Translations under genes and position numbers: made by a program
Source of the DNA: Halorientalis sp. LT38
GTDB taxonomy: Archaea > Halobacteriota > Halobacteria > Halobacteriales > Haloarculaceae
Length of the DNA: 64,000 bases
Assembly: GCF_037031225.1 (NCBI RefSeq)
Contig: NZ_JAYEZN010000001.1
Span: 434,001-498,000 of the forward strand
Reading direction: 5' to 3'
In this document: positions 50,126-59,243 of the stretch, piece by piece
Numbering within the stretch: position 1 is the stretch's first letter
Layout: the number at the start of each line of letters is the position of its first letter
The notes under the pieces: model-generated
The model's input: the letters and a program-made list of their open reading frames with translations, nothing else
Told to the model about the DNA's origin: nothing
Databases searched by the model: none

Positions 50126-52672
50126 TCAGTCCCCTTCCTCTGCTTCCGCGCCGGCTTTGGTCACGAACTGCCCGAAGTCGATCTCCGCATCGTCCTCCTC
50201 CTCGTCCTCGTCGGGGACGATGTCCTCGTCGGGTTCGATGCCCGACAGCGCCTTCACGATCTGGGGCGTCTCCATGCTCTTGTAGCGGTCGAACAGGGGT
50301 TTGGCGTTGTCGAGGATCTCGTTCGTGTCCTCGAGCATCGGATCCGACGCCTCCGGCCGCGGGACCATCTCCTCCTTTTTGGGGTCGATGTTGATCTTGA
50401 CCGACTCCATCTCGCGGAGGTCCTCGAGGCTCTGTTCGAGCCCGTCGTGGGCGATCAGCGTCAGGATCGTGTCCGGATCGTTGATGAAGGCCTGGATCGT
50501 CGCCGCCACCTGCTGGTAGGTGTTGATGTTGTTGTTGATGAGGTAGGCCAGGACGACCTTCCGCTTGAACAGCTCCTCGTCGAGTTTCTCCTGGTCCCAC
50601 CCGCGGTCGAACTTGATCTCCTCCAGGGTGTTGGACTGGCCCATCTGGATGAACGTGTCCGTCTCGGCCTGCCACTGGTAGACGTCCCTGACGTTGATCT
50701 CGTCGTTCTCCGCGGAGTACTCGTTGATCTCGGTCAGCGTCTTGTTCCGGCGGACCTTCCGCCCGCCCGTCCGGGTCTGGGTCTGGATCGAGACCAGGTC
50801 CAGCGCGGTAAAGAGCGTCTTCGAGACGTTGATCGGCTCGGTCGTGAACCGCTTGATGACCTCGCCCACCGAGTCGGCGTGGAACGTGGTGTAGGTGGTG
50901 TGACCCGTCGACATGACCTGGAAGAGGGTCCGACCTTCCTCGCCACGGATCTCACCCATCACGATGTAGTCGGGACGCTGACGCAGTGCGGCCTCCAGCA
51001 GGTCGAACTCGTCCACGTCGCCCGTGTCGTCCTCGCCGAAGGAGGGCCGGGTGACGCTCGCGACCCAGTTCCGCTGGGGGAGTTCGACCTCGCGCGTGTC
51101 CTCGATGGAGACGATCTTCGCGCTCGAGGGGATGAAGAGTGATACTGCGTTCAGGCTGGTCGTCTTCCCGGACGCCGTACCGCCCGCGAAGATGAGGCTC
51201 TTGTTGTTCTCGATGCAGAGCCAGAGGAAGGCCATCTCGTCGAGGCTGAAGGTGTTCCAGTTGATGAGGTCGATCGGGGTGAAGGGGACGTCCTTGAACT
51301 GACGGATGGTGTAGTTGGTCCCGTGATCTGAGACTTCCCGGCCCAGGGTGAGCTGGGCACGGGAGCCGTCCGGCAACGTGGCGTCGACCTGAGGCTGGCG
51401 TTTGGAGATGCCCTTCCCCGACCGCTGGGCGAGCTTGACCACGAAGTCGTCGAGTTCGCTCTCGCCGTGTTCGATGTTCGAGATGATCTGCTCGTAGTCG
51501 GTGTGGTAAACGAACACCCGCGAGTTGTACCCGTCACAGGAGATGTCCTCCACGTTGATGTCGTGTTTGACTGGGTCGATCCGCGCGTACCCGATGAAGT
51601 TGCGTTTCAGGACGTACAGCAGCTTCTCGACCTGGTACTCGCTGAGCGTGTCCGGGTCCTCTTCGAGGATGGCCGGTTCGGGGCGGGCCGGGATGCCCGT
51701 GAGATCGCCCTCCGGTGTGTCGGGCAACTCGACGTCCATGCCCATCATCTGCTTGAACTTGCCCATCGTCCCGACGTCCGGCTGGACCGACACCCCCTTC
51801 TCCAGCAGATCGTACCGTTCGAGCAGGCGCTGGGACTCGCGCTGGATGACCTCCGCGCGGTCCTCCTCGCTGCCCTCGACGACGACGTCGTCCTCCGAGT
51901 ACTTGATCGCCGTCCGGAGCTTGCCGGCGAGGAAGTCCTGTAGTTCCCGCTCGATCGGGTTGAGATGGGGCTCGATGACGTAGTATTTCTTCTCGTTTTC
52001 CTTCTTCGAGTGGAAGATGACGACGCAGGCGTAGGGTTTGTTGACCCAGTAGCGTTCGAGTTCCTCGAAGTGACTCTTCTTGGAGAGCGGCACGGATTTC
52101 TCGAGGTCGTAGCGGTTGACGACCGTCGTCTTGCCGTCGGCCGTAGAGAAGAAGTGGTCCTCGTCGAGGTCCTCGTTGACGCTGACGGTCCGGTCTTCGA
52201 CGACCTCGTTCAGTTCCGAGGCCAGCCCCTCGCCGAAACTCAGCACGCCCGCCATCTCCTCGGGATCGAAGCCGAGCGCGTCGCTCGCGTCGAACTCCTT
52301 TTTCTCGCCGTCGCTCGTCGTCGGCGGCGTCCCGTCGGTGTAGTAGTACTCCTGCTTGTAGTGTTCCCACTTGTAGTGGTCCTTGACGACGGGTATCCGT
52401 TCGGGGTTGAGGAACTGCTCGAACGGTTCGTGAATCCCCTTGGCGCTGCTCGCGCCCTGGATCAGCCGGTCCTCCATCTTCCGGGGATCGAACCCGAGGA
52501 ACTCCGTCCGGTCGAACGGCCCGCCGGTGTGGAACTCGCGCCGGAAGTCCTCCCAGGTGTACTCTCCGACGGAGGCCCGCTCGACCCGGGCGAGTACCTC
52601 CTCCGCATCCGCGCTCTCATCGGCACCGTCGACGCCGTCGGCGTCGCCCCCCTCTATGTCATCGGTTGCCAT
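50126..52672 (-). CDS. pilB: Type IV pilus/type II secretion ATPase (PilB family)
   Basis: The 848-residue protein has a long acidic N-terminal part (about residues 1-330) and a C-terminal secretion ATPase domain: Walker A FAGGTASGKTTSLNAVSLF (about 492-510), the Asp box SIEDTREVELPQRNW, Walker B-like PDYIVMGEIRGEEG (about 566-580) and the His box STGHTTYTTFHADS. The C-terminal acidic tail (DEDEEEDDAEID) is typical of haloarchaea. It powers assembly of the pilin-like proteins through the platform protein. A TATA-like cataaactttttt (minus, about 52698-52710) lies 26-38 bases before the start. Confidence 0.9.
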   Translation of the reverse strand: MATDDIEGGDADGVDGADESADAEEVLARVERASVGEYTWEDFRREFHTGGPFDRTEFLGFDPRKMEDRLIQGASSAKGIHEPFEQFLNPERIPVVKDHYKWEHYKQEYYYTDGTPPTTSDGEKKEFDASDALGFDPEEMAGVLSFGEGLASELNEVVEDRTVSVNEDLDEDHFFSTADGKTTVVNRYDLEKSVPLSKKSHFEELERYWVNKPYACVVIFHSKKENEKKYYVIEPHLNPIERELQDFLAGKLRTAIKYSEDDVVVEGSEEDRAEVIQRESQRLLERYDLLEKGVSVQPDVGTMGKFKQMMGMDVELPDTPEGDLTGIPARPEPAILEEDPDTLSEYQVEKLLYVLKRNFIGYARIDPVKHDINVEDISCDGYNSRVFVYHTDYEQIISNIEHGESELDDFVVKLAQRSGKGISKRQPQVDATLPDGSRAQLTLGREVSDHGTNYTIRQFKDVPFTPIDLINWNTFSLDEMAFLWLCIENNKSLIFAGGTASGKTTSLNAVSLFIPSSAKIVSIEDTREVELPQRNWVASVTRPSFGEDDTGDVDEFDLLEAALRQRPDYIVMGEIRGEEGRTLFQVMSTGHTTYTTFHADSVGEVIKRFTTEPINVSKTLFTALDLVSIQTQTRTGGRKVRRNKTLTEINEYSAENDEINVRDVYQWQAETDTFIQMGQSNTLEEIKFDRGWDQEKLDEELFKRKVVLAYLINNNINTYQQVAATIQAFINDPDTILTLIAHDGLEQSLEDLREMESVKINIDPKKEEMVPRPEASDPMLEDTNEILDNAKPLFDRYKSMETPQIVKALSGIEPDEDIVPDEDEEEDDAEIDFGQFVTKAGAEAEEGD

Positions 52673-52697
52673 TGCGTCTCACTGTGCTGTTAGGAGG

Positions 52698-52710
52698 GAA
52701 AAAAGTTTAT
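52698..52710 (-). promoter_or_regulatory. TATA-like element of the pilus operon
   Basis: An AT-rich run (cataaactttttt on the minus strand) about 30 bases before the ATPase start, in an otherwise GC-rich stretch, is the likely promoter of the whole seven-gene operon. The remaining intergenic sequence to 52887 holds nothing else I recognise. Confidence 0.5.
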
Positions 52711-52887
52711 GTCGACATTACCAGCCGTAAGCCGTCGTTAGGATCGCCCTAACTGGCCCGATAGCGCCTGTAAGGCTACCTGCGCCTTTCTTCCGTTCGG
52801 CCGGTCGGGATTCCGGATTCGGGGTGTGGCGCGCCCGACGGCGAATTCGACTCGAACGTCGGTGAGAACCCCACCCCAGCGGCGCGT

Positions 52888-54033
52888 CTAGCTGATGAAC
52901 GACTCGATGCGGTTCATCGCCGTCTTCAGGTCCTCTAGGCCCGTTGCGTACGACACCCGGAGGTGGCCCTCGCCGCCTGCGCCGAAGACGTCGCCCGGGA
53001 CGACCGCGACGCGCTCCTCCTGGAGCAGGTTCTCGGCGAACGCCTCGCTGTCCCCGGTCGGACACTTCGGGAAGGCGTAGAACGCGCCCGCGGCCTCGAA
53101 GCAGTCGATGCCCATCTCGGCGAACCGGGAGAGGACGAAGTTCCGACGGCGGTCGTACTGCTCGCGCATGTCGGCGACGTCGTCGTCGCAGTTCGCGAGG
53201 GCGTCGAGAGCCGCGTGCTGGGCGGTCGTCGGCGCCGACAGCATCGTGTACTGGTGGACGCGGTTCATGCCCGCGATGGCCTCGGCCGGGCCCATCGCGT
53301 AGCCCAGTCGCAGTCCCGTCATCGCGTATGCCTTCGAGAACCCGTTGAACACGACCGTGCGCTCGCGCATCTCCGGCAGCGTCGCGATCGAGGTGTGCTC
53401 GTGCTCGTAGGTCAGCGCCGCGTAGATCTCGTCGGCCAGCACGAGCAGGTCGTTCTCGCGACAGAACGCCGCCACGTCCGCGAGTTCCTCGCCGGTCATC
53501 GTCGCCCCGGTCGGATTGTTGGGGTAACAGTATATCAGCGCGTCCGCCTCGTCCGCACCGGCGTCTTCCAGGACCTCGCGGGTGAGTTTGAACTCGTCCT
53601 CGGCCCGGGTCGGCACCGGCAGCGGCTCCCCGCCGGCGAAGAGCACGCCGGGGACGTACGAGACGTAGCTCGGCTGGGCGACCGCGACGGTGTCACCGGG
53701 GTCGACCAGCGCGCGCAGGGCCAGGTCGATCCCCTCGCTCGCGCCGGTAGTGACGATGATCTCCTCGTCGGGGTCGTAGTCCAGGCCGTAGGCGTCGTGC
53801 TGGTGACGGGCGATGGCCTCCCGGAGTTCCTTCTTCCCGCGGTTCGCGGTGTAGGAGGTCTCGCCTCGTTCCAGCGAGGCGATGGCGGCGTCGCGCGCGC
53901 TCCAGGGGGCCGAGAAGTCCGGTTCGCCGACGCCCAGCGAGATGATGTCGTCCATCTCCTCGGCGAGTTCGAAAAACCGCCGGATGCCCGAGGGCGGCAC
54001 GCCGTCGACGCGGTCTGAGACCTCCATGGTCAC
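52888..54033 (-). CDS. PLP-dependent aminotransferase, class I/II (AspC-like)
   Basis: The 381-residue protein has the fold-type I pattern: GVGEPDFSAPW near residue 34, TTGASEGIDLALRAL, YCYPNNPTGA with the Asn/Pro cofactor contacts, DEIYAAL, and the PLP Lys in NGFSKAYAMTGLRLGYAMGP (about residue 233). Family members move amino groups between aspartate, aromatic or branched-chain amino acids and keto acids; the specific substrate is not determined. The ATG overlaps the stop of the Lrp-type regulator by 4 bases, suggesting it is under that regulator. Confidence 0.88.
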   Translation of the reverse strand: MTMEVSDRVDGVPPSGIRRFFELAEEMDDIISLGVGEPDFSAPWSARDAAIASLERGETSYTANRGKKELREAIARHQHDAYGLDYDPDEEIIVTTGASEGIDLALRALVDPGDTVAVAQPSYVSYVPGVLFAGGEPLPVPTRAEDEFKLTREVLEDAGADEADALIYCYPNNPTGATMTGEELADVAAFCRENDLLVLADEIYAALTYEHEHTSIATLPEMRERTVVFNGFSKAYAMTGLRLGYAMGPAEAIAGMNRVHQYTMLSAPTTAQHAALDALANCDDDVADMREQYDRRRNFVLSRFAEMGIDCFEAAGAFYAFPKCPTGDSEAFAENLLQEERVAVVPGDVFGAGGEGHLRVSYATGLEDLKTAMNRIESFIS

Positions 54034-54518
54034 GGTGAGATCGAGAGGCGGTCGTCGTCGTCGCCGTCGCCGAAGACGATGCCCCGTTCCTTGTAGGACT
54101 CCATGACGTAGTGGGTCACCGTCTGGGTGATCTCGGGGACGGGCGCGACCTTCTCGCTGATGAACCGCGAGACCTCGCTCATGGAGTCGCCCTCGACCTC
54201 CATGTCGAAGTCGTAGTCGCCGCTCACCAGCCGCAGGCCCTCGACTTCCGGGAACTTCGCCAGCCGCTCCGCGATGTCGGCGTAACTGGTCTCGCGGTCC
54301 AGGGTGACGTTGAGTTCGACCAGCGCGCGGACGCGTTCCTCGTCGAGTTCGCCGTAGTCCAGCACGGCCTGGTACCCCGCGACGACGCCGTCGTCCTCTA
54401 GCTCCGCGATGACTCGCTCGACCTCCTCGGGGTCGAGGTCGGTCTGGCGCGCCATGTCCGCCGCGGAGTAGCGCGCGTTCTCCCGGAGCAAGGCCAGTAT
54501 CTCGGCGCGACTGCTCAT
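54030..54518 (-). CDS. Lrp/AsnC-family transcriptional regulator
   Basis: From the ATG at 54518 the 162-residue protein has an N-terminal winged helix (SSRAEILALLRENARYSAADMARQTDLDPEEVERVIAELEDDGVVAGYQAVLDYGEL) and a C-terminal RAM ligand domain with VEGLRLVSGDYDFDMEVEG. Such regulators bind amino acids and control amino acid metabolism. The overlapping aminotransferase gene downstream is the likely target. The frame extends to 54869 but the extra residues are not protein-like for this family. Confidence 0.88.
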   Translation of the reverse strand: MSSRAEILALLRENARYSAADMARQTDLDPEEVERVIAELEDDGVVAGYQAVLDYGELDEERVRALVELNVTLDRETSYADIAERLAKFPEVEGLRLVSGDYDFDMEVEGDSMSEVSRFISEKVAPVPEITQTVTHYVMESYKERGIVFGDGDDDDRLSISP

Positions 54519-54659
54519 ACCTATCACCGTTCGAGGGCGGACTAAAGACTTGCTATACGGCGGGTCGGCTCGGGGCTCGACGGGCGGCACCGCCCTCAAC
54601 TCGCCGTGGAAAGCCGTTGCTAGCTTTAAGTCGAGATCGAATCTAGACACACCCGTCCA

Positions 54660-54968
54660 ATGGAGAGCGACTCGCAAGCGGGGGCCGGCTGGGAGTTCGT
54701 CGCCGAACACGAATCGGTCGCGACCATCATCGACACGCTGCTCGACCTCGATCCGGGGACGTCCTACACCCGCTCGGAACTGGCCGCGGAGACGGGGATC
54801 GCGCTCAAGACCCTCCACCTCATGGACGACGTGGACGGCGTCGTCGAGCTGGGACTGCTGGAGCGCCACGACCCGGAGGGCGAGGAGGTCTACTACACCG
54901 TCAACGCCGACAGCGACGTGCTGGGCGCGGCCCGCGAGTTCGACCGCGCGGTCGCCCAGCAGCGTTAA
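54660..54968 (+). CDS. Small winged-helix regulator
   Basis: The 102-residue protein has a winged-helix pattern: VATIIDTLLDLDPGTSYTRSELAAETGIALKTLHLMDDVDGVVELGLLERHDPEGEEVYYTVNADSD. The recognition helix is around ALKTLHLMDDV. It is divergent from the Lrp gene and convergent with the acyl-CoA synthetase, overlapping its end by 4 bases. A TATA-like ctttaag at about 54623-54630 lies about 33 bases before the ATG. Ligand and target are unknown. Confidence 0.75.
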   Translation: MESDSQAGAGWEFVAEHESVATIIDTLLDLDPGTSYTRSELAAETGIALKTLHLMDDVDGVVELGLLERHDPEGEEVYYTVNADSDVLGAAREFDRAVAQQR

Positions 54969-56623
54969 TCCGTCTCGCGATCGCGAAGGTCCGTCCGCCG
55001 GATCTTCCCGGTCGTCGTCTGTGGCAGTTCCGCGACGAACTCGATCTCACGGGGATACTCGTATTCGGCCAGCCGATCGCGGACCAGGTCGCGGATCTCC
55101 CCGCGCAGTCGATCCGACTCCTCGACCCCGGCGCCCGGCTCGACGAACGCCTTGATGATCTCGCCCCGCGTGTCGTCGGGGACGCCGACGACGCCCGCCT
55201 GGGCCACGTCGTCGTGTTCGAGGATCGCCTCCTCGACCTCCATCGGCCCGACGCGGTAACCCGCCGTGATGATCACGTCGTCCTTGCGCGATTTGAACCA
55301 GATGTACCCCTCGGCGTCGCGCTCGGCCAGATCGCCCGTCAGGAACCACTCGCCCACCTGCTTTCCGGCCGTCTTCTCCGGCAGCCCCAGGTACTCGTCG
55401 AAGAAGACGGACCGATCGTGGGGCCGAACCGCGATCTCGCCGGTCTCGCCCCGGTCGAGGCGTTCGACCTCGTCGGCCGCGGCGGCCTCGGGGTCGAGGA
55501 TCGCCACGTCGTAGCCCGGGAGCGGCTTGCCCATGCTCCCCGGCTTCGTCTCGAACCAGCCGGAGGAGTTGGCGACGACGAGGTTGAGTTCGGTCTGGCC
55601 GTAGTACTCGTTGACCGGCACGCCGTCGAGTTCACCGTCGGCCCACTCGAGGATCTCTGGCGTCAGCGGCTCGCCCGCCGCCGCGATGGTCTCGAGGGAG
55701 AGGTCGTATCGCTCGGCCGGTTCCTCGACGTCCATCAGGAGCCGCAGCGCCGTCGGCGGCATGAACGACTGGGTCACGTCGAACCGCTCCAGCAGTTCGA
55801 AGGCGGCCTCGGGGTCGAACTTCTCTCGCGGGTGGGCGACCATCGTCCCGCCGTGGTGCCAGGTGGCGAACAGGGTCCCGCCGAGCGCCGAACCCCAGGC
55901 CCAGTCCGAGGGGGTCCAGACCGTCGCGTCCGGCCCCAGCCCGCGGTCGAAGTAGTTGTACGAGGCGGCCGCGCGACCCAGCCAGAGCGCGTGGGAGTGG
56001 AGCACCCCCTTCGGCGGCCCGGTCGAGCCGCTCGTGTAGAGGATCGCGCTCTCCGTGTCCGGCGTGGCGTCGTAGGAGTCGACCGACGTTCCAGGGTCGG
56101 CCAGCACGTCGGCGAACCCGAGTGCGTCGCCCGCGGGGGCTTCCGTCTCGATCTCGATCACGTGTTCCAGGCCGGGACAGTCCGCGGCGGCCTCGTCGAC
56201 TTCGTCGCGGACTGCGGGATCGACGACGACCGCTGTCGCGTCGGCGTCGTTCAATCTGTACTGCAGCGCGTCGGGCCCGTAGAGGATCGAGAGGGGGACC
56301 GACAGCGCCCCGAGTTTCCAGTTCGCCAGGTGCGTGATCGGGTTCTGAGGCTTCTGTGGGACGACGACCCCCACGCGGTCGGCGGGGCCGACCCCCAGGT
56401 CCGCCAGCCCCGCAGCCAGCCGATCCGAGCGCTCGTCCAGGTCGCGGTACGAATACGACTCGCGCGGGCCGTCGCGCGGGAGATACTCGAGCGCCGTGCG
56501 GTCGGTGTCCGCGTGTTTCCGCAGGAAGTCGAGGGCCGGGTTGAACGACTCGGGCAGGTCCCACGCGAACGCCGCGCGGGCGGCCTTGTGAGTGTCGTAG
56601 TCCGGCATCACCGTCCAGGGCAT
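54965..56623 (-). CDS. AMP-forming acyl-CoA synthetase (medium-chain/acetyl-CoA synthetase-like)
   Basis: The 552-residue protein has the adenylate-forming motifs: LYTSGSTGPPKGVLHSH (about residues 191-207), VNEYYGQTELNLVVANSSGW, the hinge WFKSRKDDVIITAGYRVGPMEVEEAILEH, and the catalytic Lys in PQTTTGKIRRTDLRD. Its N-terminal domain and the TPSDWAWGSALGGTLF segment resemble acyl-CoA synthetases of the MACS type. It converts a short- or medium-chain acid to its CoA ester. It is the second of three adenylate-forming ligases in the window. The ATG at 56623 is used; an in-frame ATG six codons on (56605) would also work. Confidence 0.87.
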   Translation of the reverse strand: MPWTVMPDYDTHKAARAAFAWDLPESFNPALDFLRKHADTDRTALEYLPRDGPRESYSYRDLDERSDRLAAGLADLGVGPADRVGVVVPQKPQNPITHLANWKLGALSVPLSILYGPDALQYRLNDADATAVVVDPAVRDEVDEAAADCPGLEHVIEIETEAPAGDALGFADVLADPGTSVDSYDATPDTESAILYTSGSTGPPKGVLHSHALWLGRAAASYNYFDRGLGPDATVWTPSDWAWGSALGGTLFATWHHGGTMVAHPREKFDPEAAFELLERFDVTQSFMPPTALRLLMDVEEPAERYDLSLETIAAAGEPLTPEILEWADGELDGVPVNEYYGQTELNLVVANSSGWFETKPGSMGKPLPGYDVAILDPEAAAADEVERLDRGETGEIAVRPHDRSVFFDEYLGLPEKTAGKQVGEWFLTGDLAERDAEGYIWFKSRKDDVIITAGYRVGPMEVEEAILEHDDVAQAGVVGVPDDTRGEIIKAFVEPGAGVEESDRLRGEIRDLVRDRLAEYEYPREIEFVAELPQTTTGKIRRTDLRDRETD

Positions 56624-56690
56624 GTCCGAACCGTCACCGCGGTGCCGGTTTCCCCTTTCGGTTGCTGCAAAGGCGGCCGTCGTCGCCGCG

Positions 56691-57404
56691 CTACCCGGAC
56701 CCCGGGATGATCGCGTCGACGGGTCGGATGGCAGTGGCCTTCACGTCGACGCCGGGACTGTAGTGGACCAGGGGGTCGCCTGCCGGGTCGTCGAACCCGT
56801 TGACCGCGAACAGGTCGTTCTCCCTGATTTCCAGTTCAGCCGTCTGCAACGGCCACGGCGGGTGTGAGACGGGGCCGACGTAGACGCGACCCGCGTCGGT
56901 GGCAACGTAGAACCGGTAGCGCTCCGCGAGGAAGCCCTCGAGCGATGCGGGTTCCGGTTCCGACGCAGGCCCGATCGGTCGGTAGGTCCCGTCGAAGCCG
57001 GCCGGCGGGGCTCCCGAGTGAATCCGCGCGCTCCGGAGCCGGAACCCGTCGTCGGTCTCCGTGAGCGACTGCTGCGCGCGGTAGTAGGGCAACCTGAACA
57101 GGCGCCGGGCCAGGGCGACGCCCAGCCGATCGTCGGCGTCGAGGTTGAAGAAGTAGATCCCGGGCCCGTCCGGCCCCTCGACGTAGGTCCGGAGGTTCAA
57201 CTCGGGGAAGGTTCTGCCGAACGGAACGCCGCGGGGCCGGATCGACGCCATTCGGAAGCCGACGACGCCGAGATAGGCGTCGCCGTCGTACGTGTCCGCC
57301 GACAGGCCGGCGGGGAGTTGCGCCTCGACCACGGACGGTTCGACGGCCCAGTGGGCGAAGAGCACGTCCTCCCAGCGCATCCGCAGCAACGACGGCGCGT
57401 TCAT
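56691..57404 (-). CDS. DUF2071 (YqjF-like) protein
   Basis: The 237-residue protein has the family pattern: MRWEDVLFAHWAVEPSVVEAQLPAGLSADTYDGDAYLGVVGFRM (about residues 9-52), then ELNLRTYVEGPDGPGIYFFNLDADD and a C-terminal part with VYVGPVSHPPWPLQTAEL. DUF2071 proteins have no assigned biochemical role; the acetoacetate-decarboxylase-like fold suggests ligand or substrate binding. It is divergent from the redoxin gene, 92 bases away. Confidence 0.85.
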   Translation of the reverse strand: MNAPSLLRMRWEDVLFAHWAVEPSVVEAQLPAGLSADTYDGDAYLGVVGFRMASIRPRGVPFGRTFPELNLRTYVEGPDGPGIYFFNLDADDRLGVALARRLFRLPYYRAQQSLTETDDGFRLRSARIHSGAPPAGFDGTYRPIGPASEPEPASLEGFLAERYRFYVATDAGRVYVGPVSHPPWPLQTAELEIRENDLFAVNGFDDPAGDPLVHYSPGVDVKATAIRPVDAIIPGSG

Positions 57405-57496
57405 ATTCGAGAGAAGGGACGCCGGGGATTTCGATTTATCGCCGCTCGTCGACGACTGGACCCTTTTTGTCGTCTACGGTCCAATCACCGCACGCC

Positions 57497-58063
57497 ATGG
57501 TCGCACTCGATTCCGAAGACGACGCCATCCAGCGCGGCGAACCCGCACCCGACTTCGAACTCCCGGCCGCGAGCGGCGGCACCCGCTCGCTGTCGGATTT
57601 CGCCGACAGGGACGCGCTGCTGGTCGTGTTCACCTGCAATCACTGCCCCTACGCGCAGGCGAAGTTCGAGGAACTGAACCACATCGCCGGCGAGTACGAC
57701 ACGGTCGGCGTCGTCGGGATCAACCCCAACGACGCCGCGGAGTACCCCGACGATTCCTTCGAGCGAATGCAGGAACTCGTCGAGGACGGGACGATCAAGT
57801 ACGACGCCTACCTGCGCGACGAGGACCAGTCGGTCGCCCGCGAGTACGGCGCCGTCTGCACCCCCGATCCGTTCCTCTTCGCCAACGACGGCGGCGAGTT
57901 CGACCTCGTCTACCACGGCCGCATCGACGACGCCCTGAACCCCGACGAGAAGGCGAAAAAGCGGGAGATGCGCGACATCATCGACCGGCTGCTGGCCGGC
58001 GAGTTGATCGACGACGAGTTCAGACCCTCCCGGGGCTGTTCGATCAAGTGGACGGACGAGTGA
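57497..58063 (+). CDS. Thioredoxin-like redoxin (AhpC/TSA family)
   Basis: From the ATG at 57497 the 188-residue protein has a thioredoxin fold: GEPAPDFELPAASGGTRSLSDF, LLVVFTCNHCPYAQAKFEELNHIAGEY with the pair CNHC, and GAVCTPDPFLFAND with a cis-Pro region. A further Cys (RGCSIKW) is near the end. Such proteins reduce disulfides or peroxides. The frame opens upstream to 57467 but the family-like start is at MVALDSED. The gene is followed by a strong stem-loop. Confidence 0.85.
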   Translation: MVALDSEDDAIQRGEPAPDFELPAASGGTRSLSDFADRDALLVVFTCNHCPYAQAKFEELNHIAGEYDTVGVVGINPNDAAEYPDDSFERMQELVEDGTIKYDAYLRDEDQSVAREYGAVCTPDPFLFANDGGEFDLVYHGRIDDALNPDEKAKKREMRDIIDRLLAGELIDDEFRPSRGCSIKWTDE

Positions 58064-58126
58064 GACCGACGCAGTCGGTGTACTGGACGTGAGACGAAGC
58101 GCGGCCGCAACGAATTCGATCGGTCG

Positions 58127-58152
58127 CGGGTGTGACGCGAGCGTCACACCCG
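58127..58152. terminator. Perfect hairpin between the redoxin and the small membrane protein
   Basis: cgggtgtgacgc and gcgtcacacccg are exact complements (12 bases) with a 2-base spacer, lying between two convergent genes. The core gcgtcac/gtgacgc also occurs in the hairpin after tRNA-Glu. A bidirectional terminator is the simplest explanation, although no T-tract follows. Confidence 0.55.
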
Positions 58153-58165
58153 GTCGGTGCCGCCG

Positions 58166-58465
58166 TCATTCGGTCGCCGGGGCGGTACCGGTCACGGCGG
58201 GCCCGTCCCCCGGGACTGCGACGAGCCGGTAGACGCCGTAGAGCCCCCAGACCAGCAGTCCGAGGACGACCAGCGTCGCGCGTAGCTTCGGCGGGACGGT
58301 CGGCGCCGCGATCAGTTCGCCGGCCTCGGTCGTCACCGCGACCGGGCTCGGGTGGCCGACGAACGTCTCGACCAGCCCGAGCACGACCGTGCCGAGCGCG
58401 ATCAGCGCCGCACCGACGTACATCGCCGCTCTGTCCATCGCGGACGTGGTGGGTGTGTCTGTCAT
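58166..58465 (-). CDS. Small two-helix membrane protein next to DoxX
   Basis: The 99-residue protein has two hydrophobic helices (about residues 11-31 and 62-82) separated by a polar segment (HPSPVAVTTEAGELIAAPTVPPKLR). It lies 15 bases after the DoxX gene on the same strand, so it is probably co-transcribed. No family is recognised. It may associate with the DoxX protein. Confidence 0.65.
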   Translation of the reverse strand: MTDTPTTSAMDRAAMYVGAALIALGTVVLGLVETFVGHPSPVAVTTEAGELIAAPTVPPKLRATLVVLGLLVWGLYGVYRLVAVPGDGPAVTGTAPATE

Positions 58466-58480
58466 GGTCTCTCGCCTCCG

Positions 58481-59020
58481 TTAGCCGAGCAGGTACTTCA
58501 GCCGCGGGTGGTTCTGGACCAGCTCCCACTGTTCGACGTACCGGTCCAGGCCGGCGATCCGGCCAGCGCCGAGGACCAGCACCGTCCCGAACAGGAGCAG
58601 GCCCATGAGGTCGCCGTTGACGAACCCGTGGGCGAAGCCGGCGTTCCCCAGGTAGAAGAACGCCATCAGGACGGCGCCCCAGAAGGCCGCGAACCTGACC
58701 AGCAGGCCCAGCATGAGCGCCAGGCCGATCATGGTCTCGCCGAAGGGGATCATGAAGTTCACGAACCACGGGGCGTTGTTCCCGAACCAGACGGTGACGG
58801 GGGCGATGACGGTGCCCTGTGTCGCGCCGGTCAGCCAGCCCGTCGCCGTGAACGGGTCGGCGCCAGTCCAGAGGTTCGCGTACTTGGTGATCCCCGCGTG
58901 GAAGAACCACCAGCCGGTCACGAGTCGCAACAGTGCGACCCAGTAGCCGGCCCACGACCCCGAGAGGTCGAGCGACACGGCGTCGCCGAGTGCGTTCCGG
59001 GTGTCGACGGTTGTTGCCAT
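58481..59020 (-). CDS. DoxX-family membrane protein
   Basis: From the ATG at 59020 the 179-residue protein has four to five membrane helices and the DoxX/DoxD pattern: LLRLVTGWWFFHAGITKYANLW (about residues 27-48), a middle GETMIGLALMLGLLVRFAAFWGAVLMAFFYLGN, and a C-terminal ILGAGRIAGLDRYVEQW-like segment. DoxD of Acidianus is part of thiosulfate:quinone oxidoreductase; the role of other DoxX proteins varies. The start is chosen because the frame upstream (to 59074) is basic and polar. Confidence 0.82.
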   Translation of the reverse strand: MATTVDTRNALGDAVSLDLSGSWAGYWVALLRLVTGWWFFHAGITKYANLWTGADPFTATGWLTGATQGTVIAPVTVWFGNNAPWFVNFMIPFGETMIGLALMLGLLVRFAAFWGAVLMAFFYLGNAGFAHGFVNGDLMGLLLFGTVLVLGAGRIAGLDRYVEQWELVQNHPRLKYLLG

Positions 59021-59243
59021 TGTTTTTGCACCTCTACACGTGTATCTCGGTCGTATCGGCACATCAACTGCCACGCACGTTTTCAGGTCCTGGGAACTCC
59101 TCGAGACGTGACTGTAGCCTCCTCGCGATAGCCGTTCCTTTCCCGAACCCGTTCGGGGAACCGCCGAGTCCAGCGAGGACGCGAGGGCGGTTCCCGCGGC
59201 CGCCGACCAAAGCGTTTAGTCGCCGCCCCGACCAGTCCCGGGA

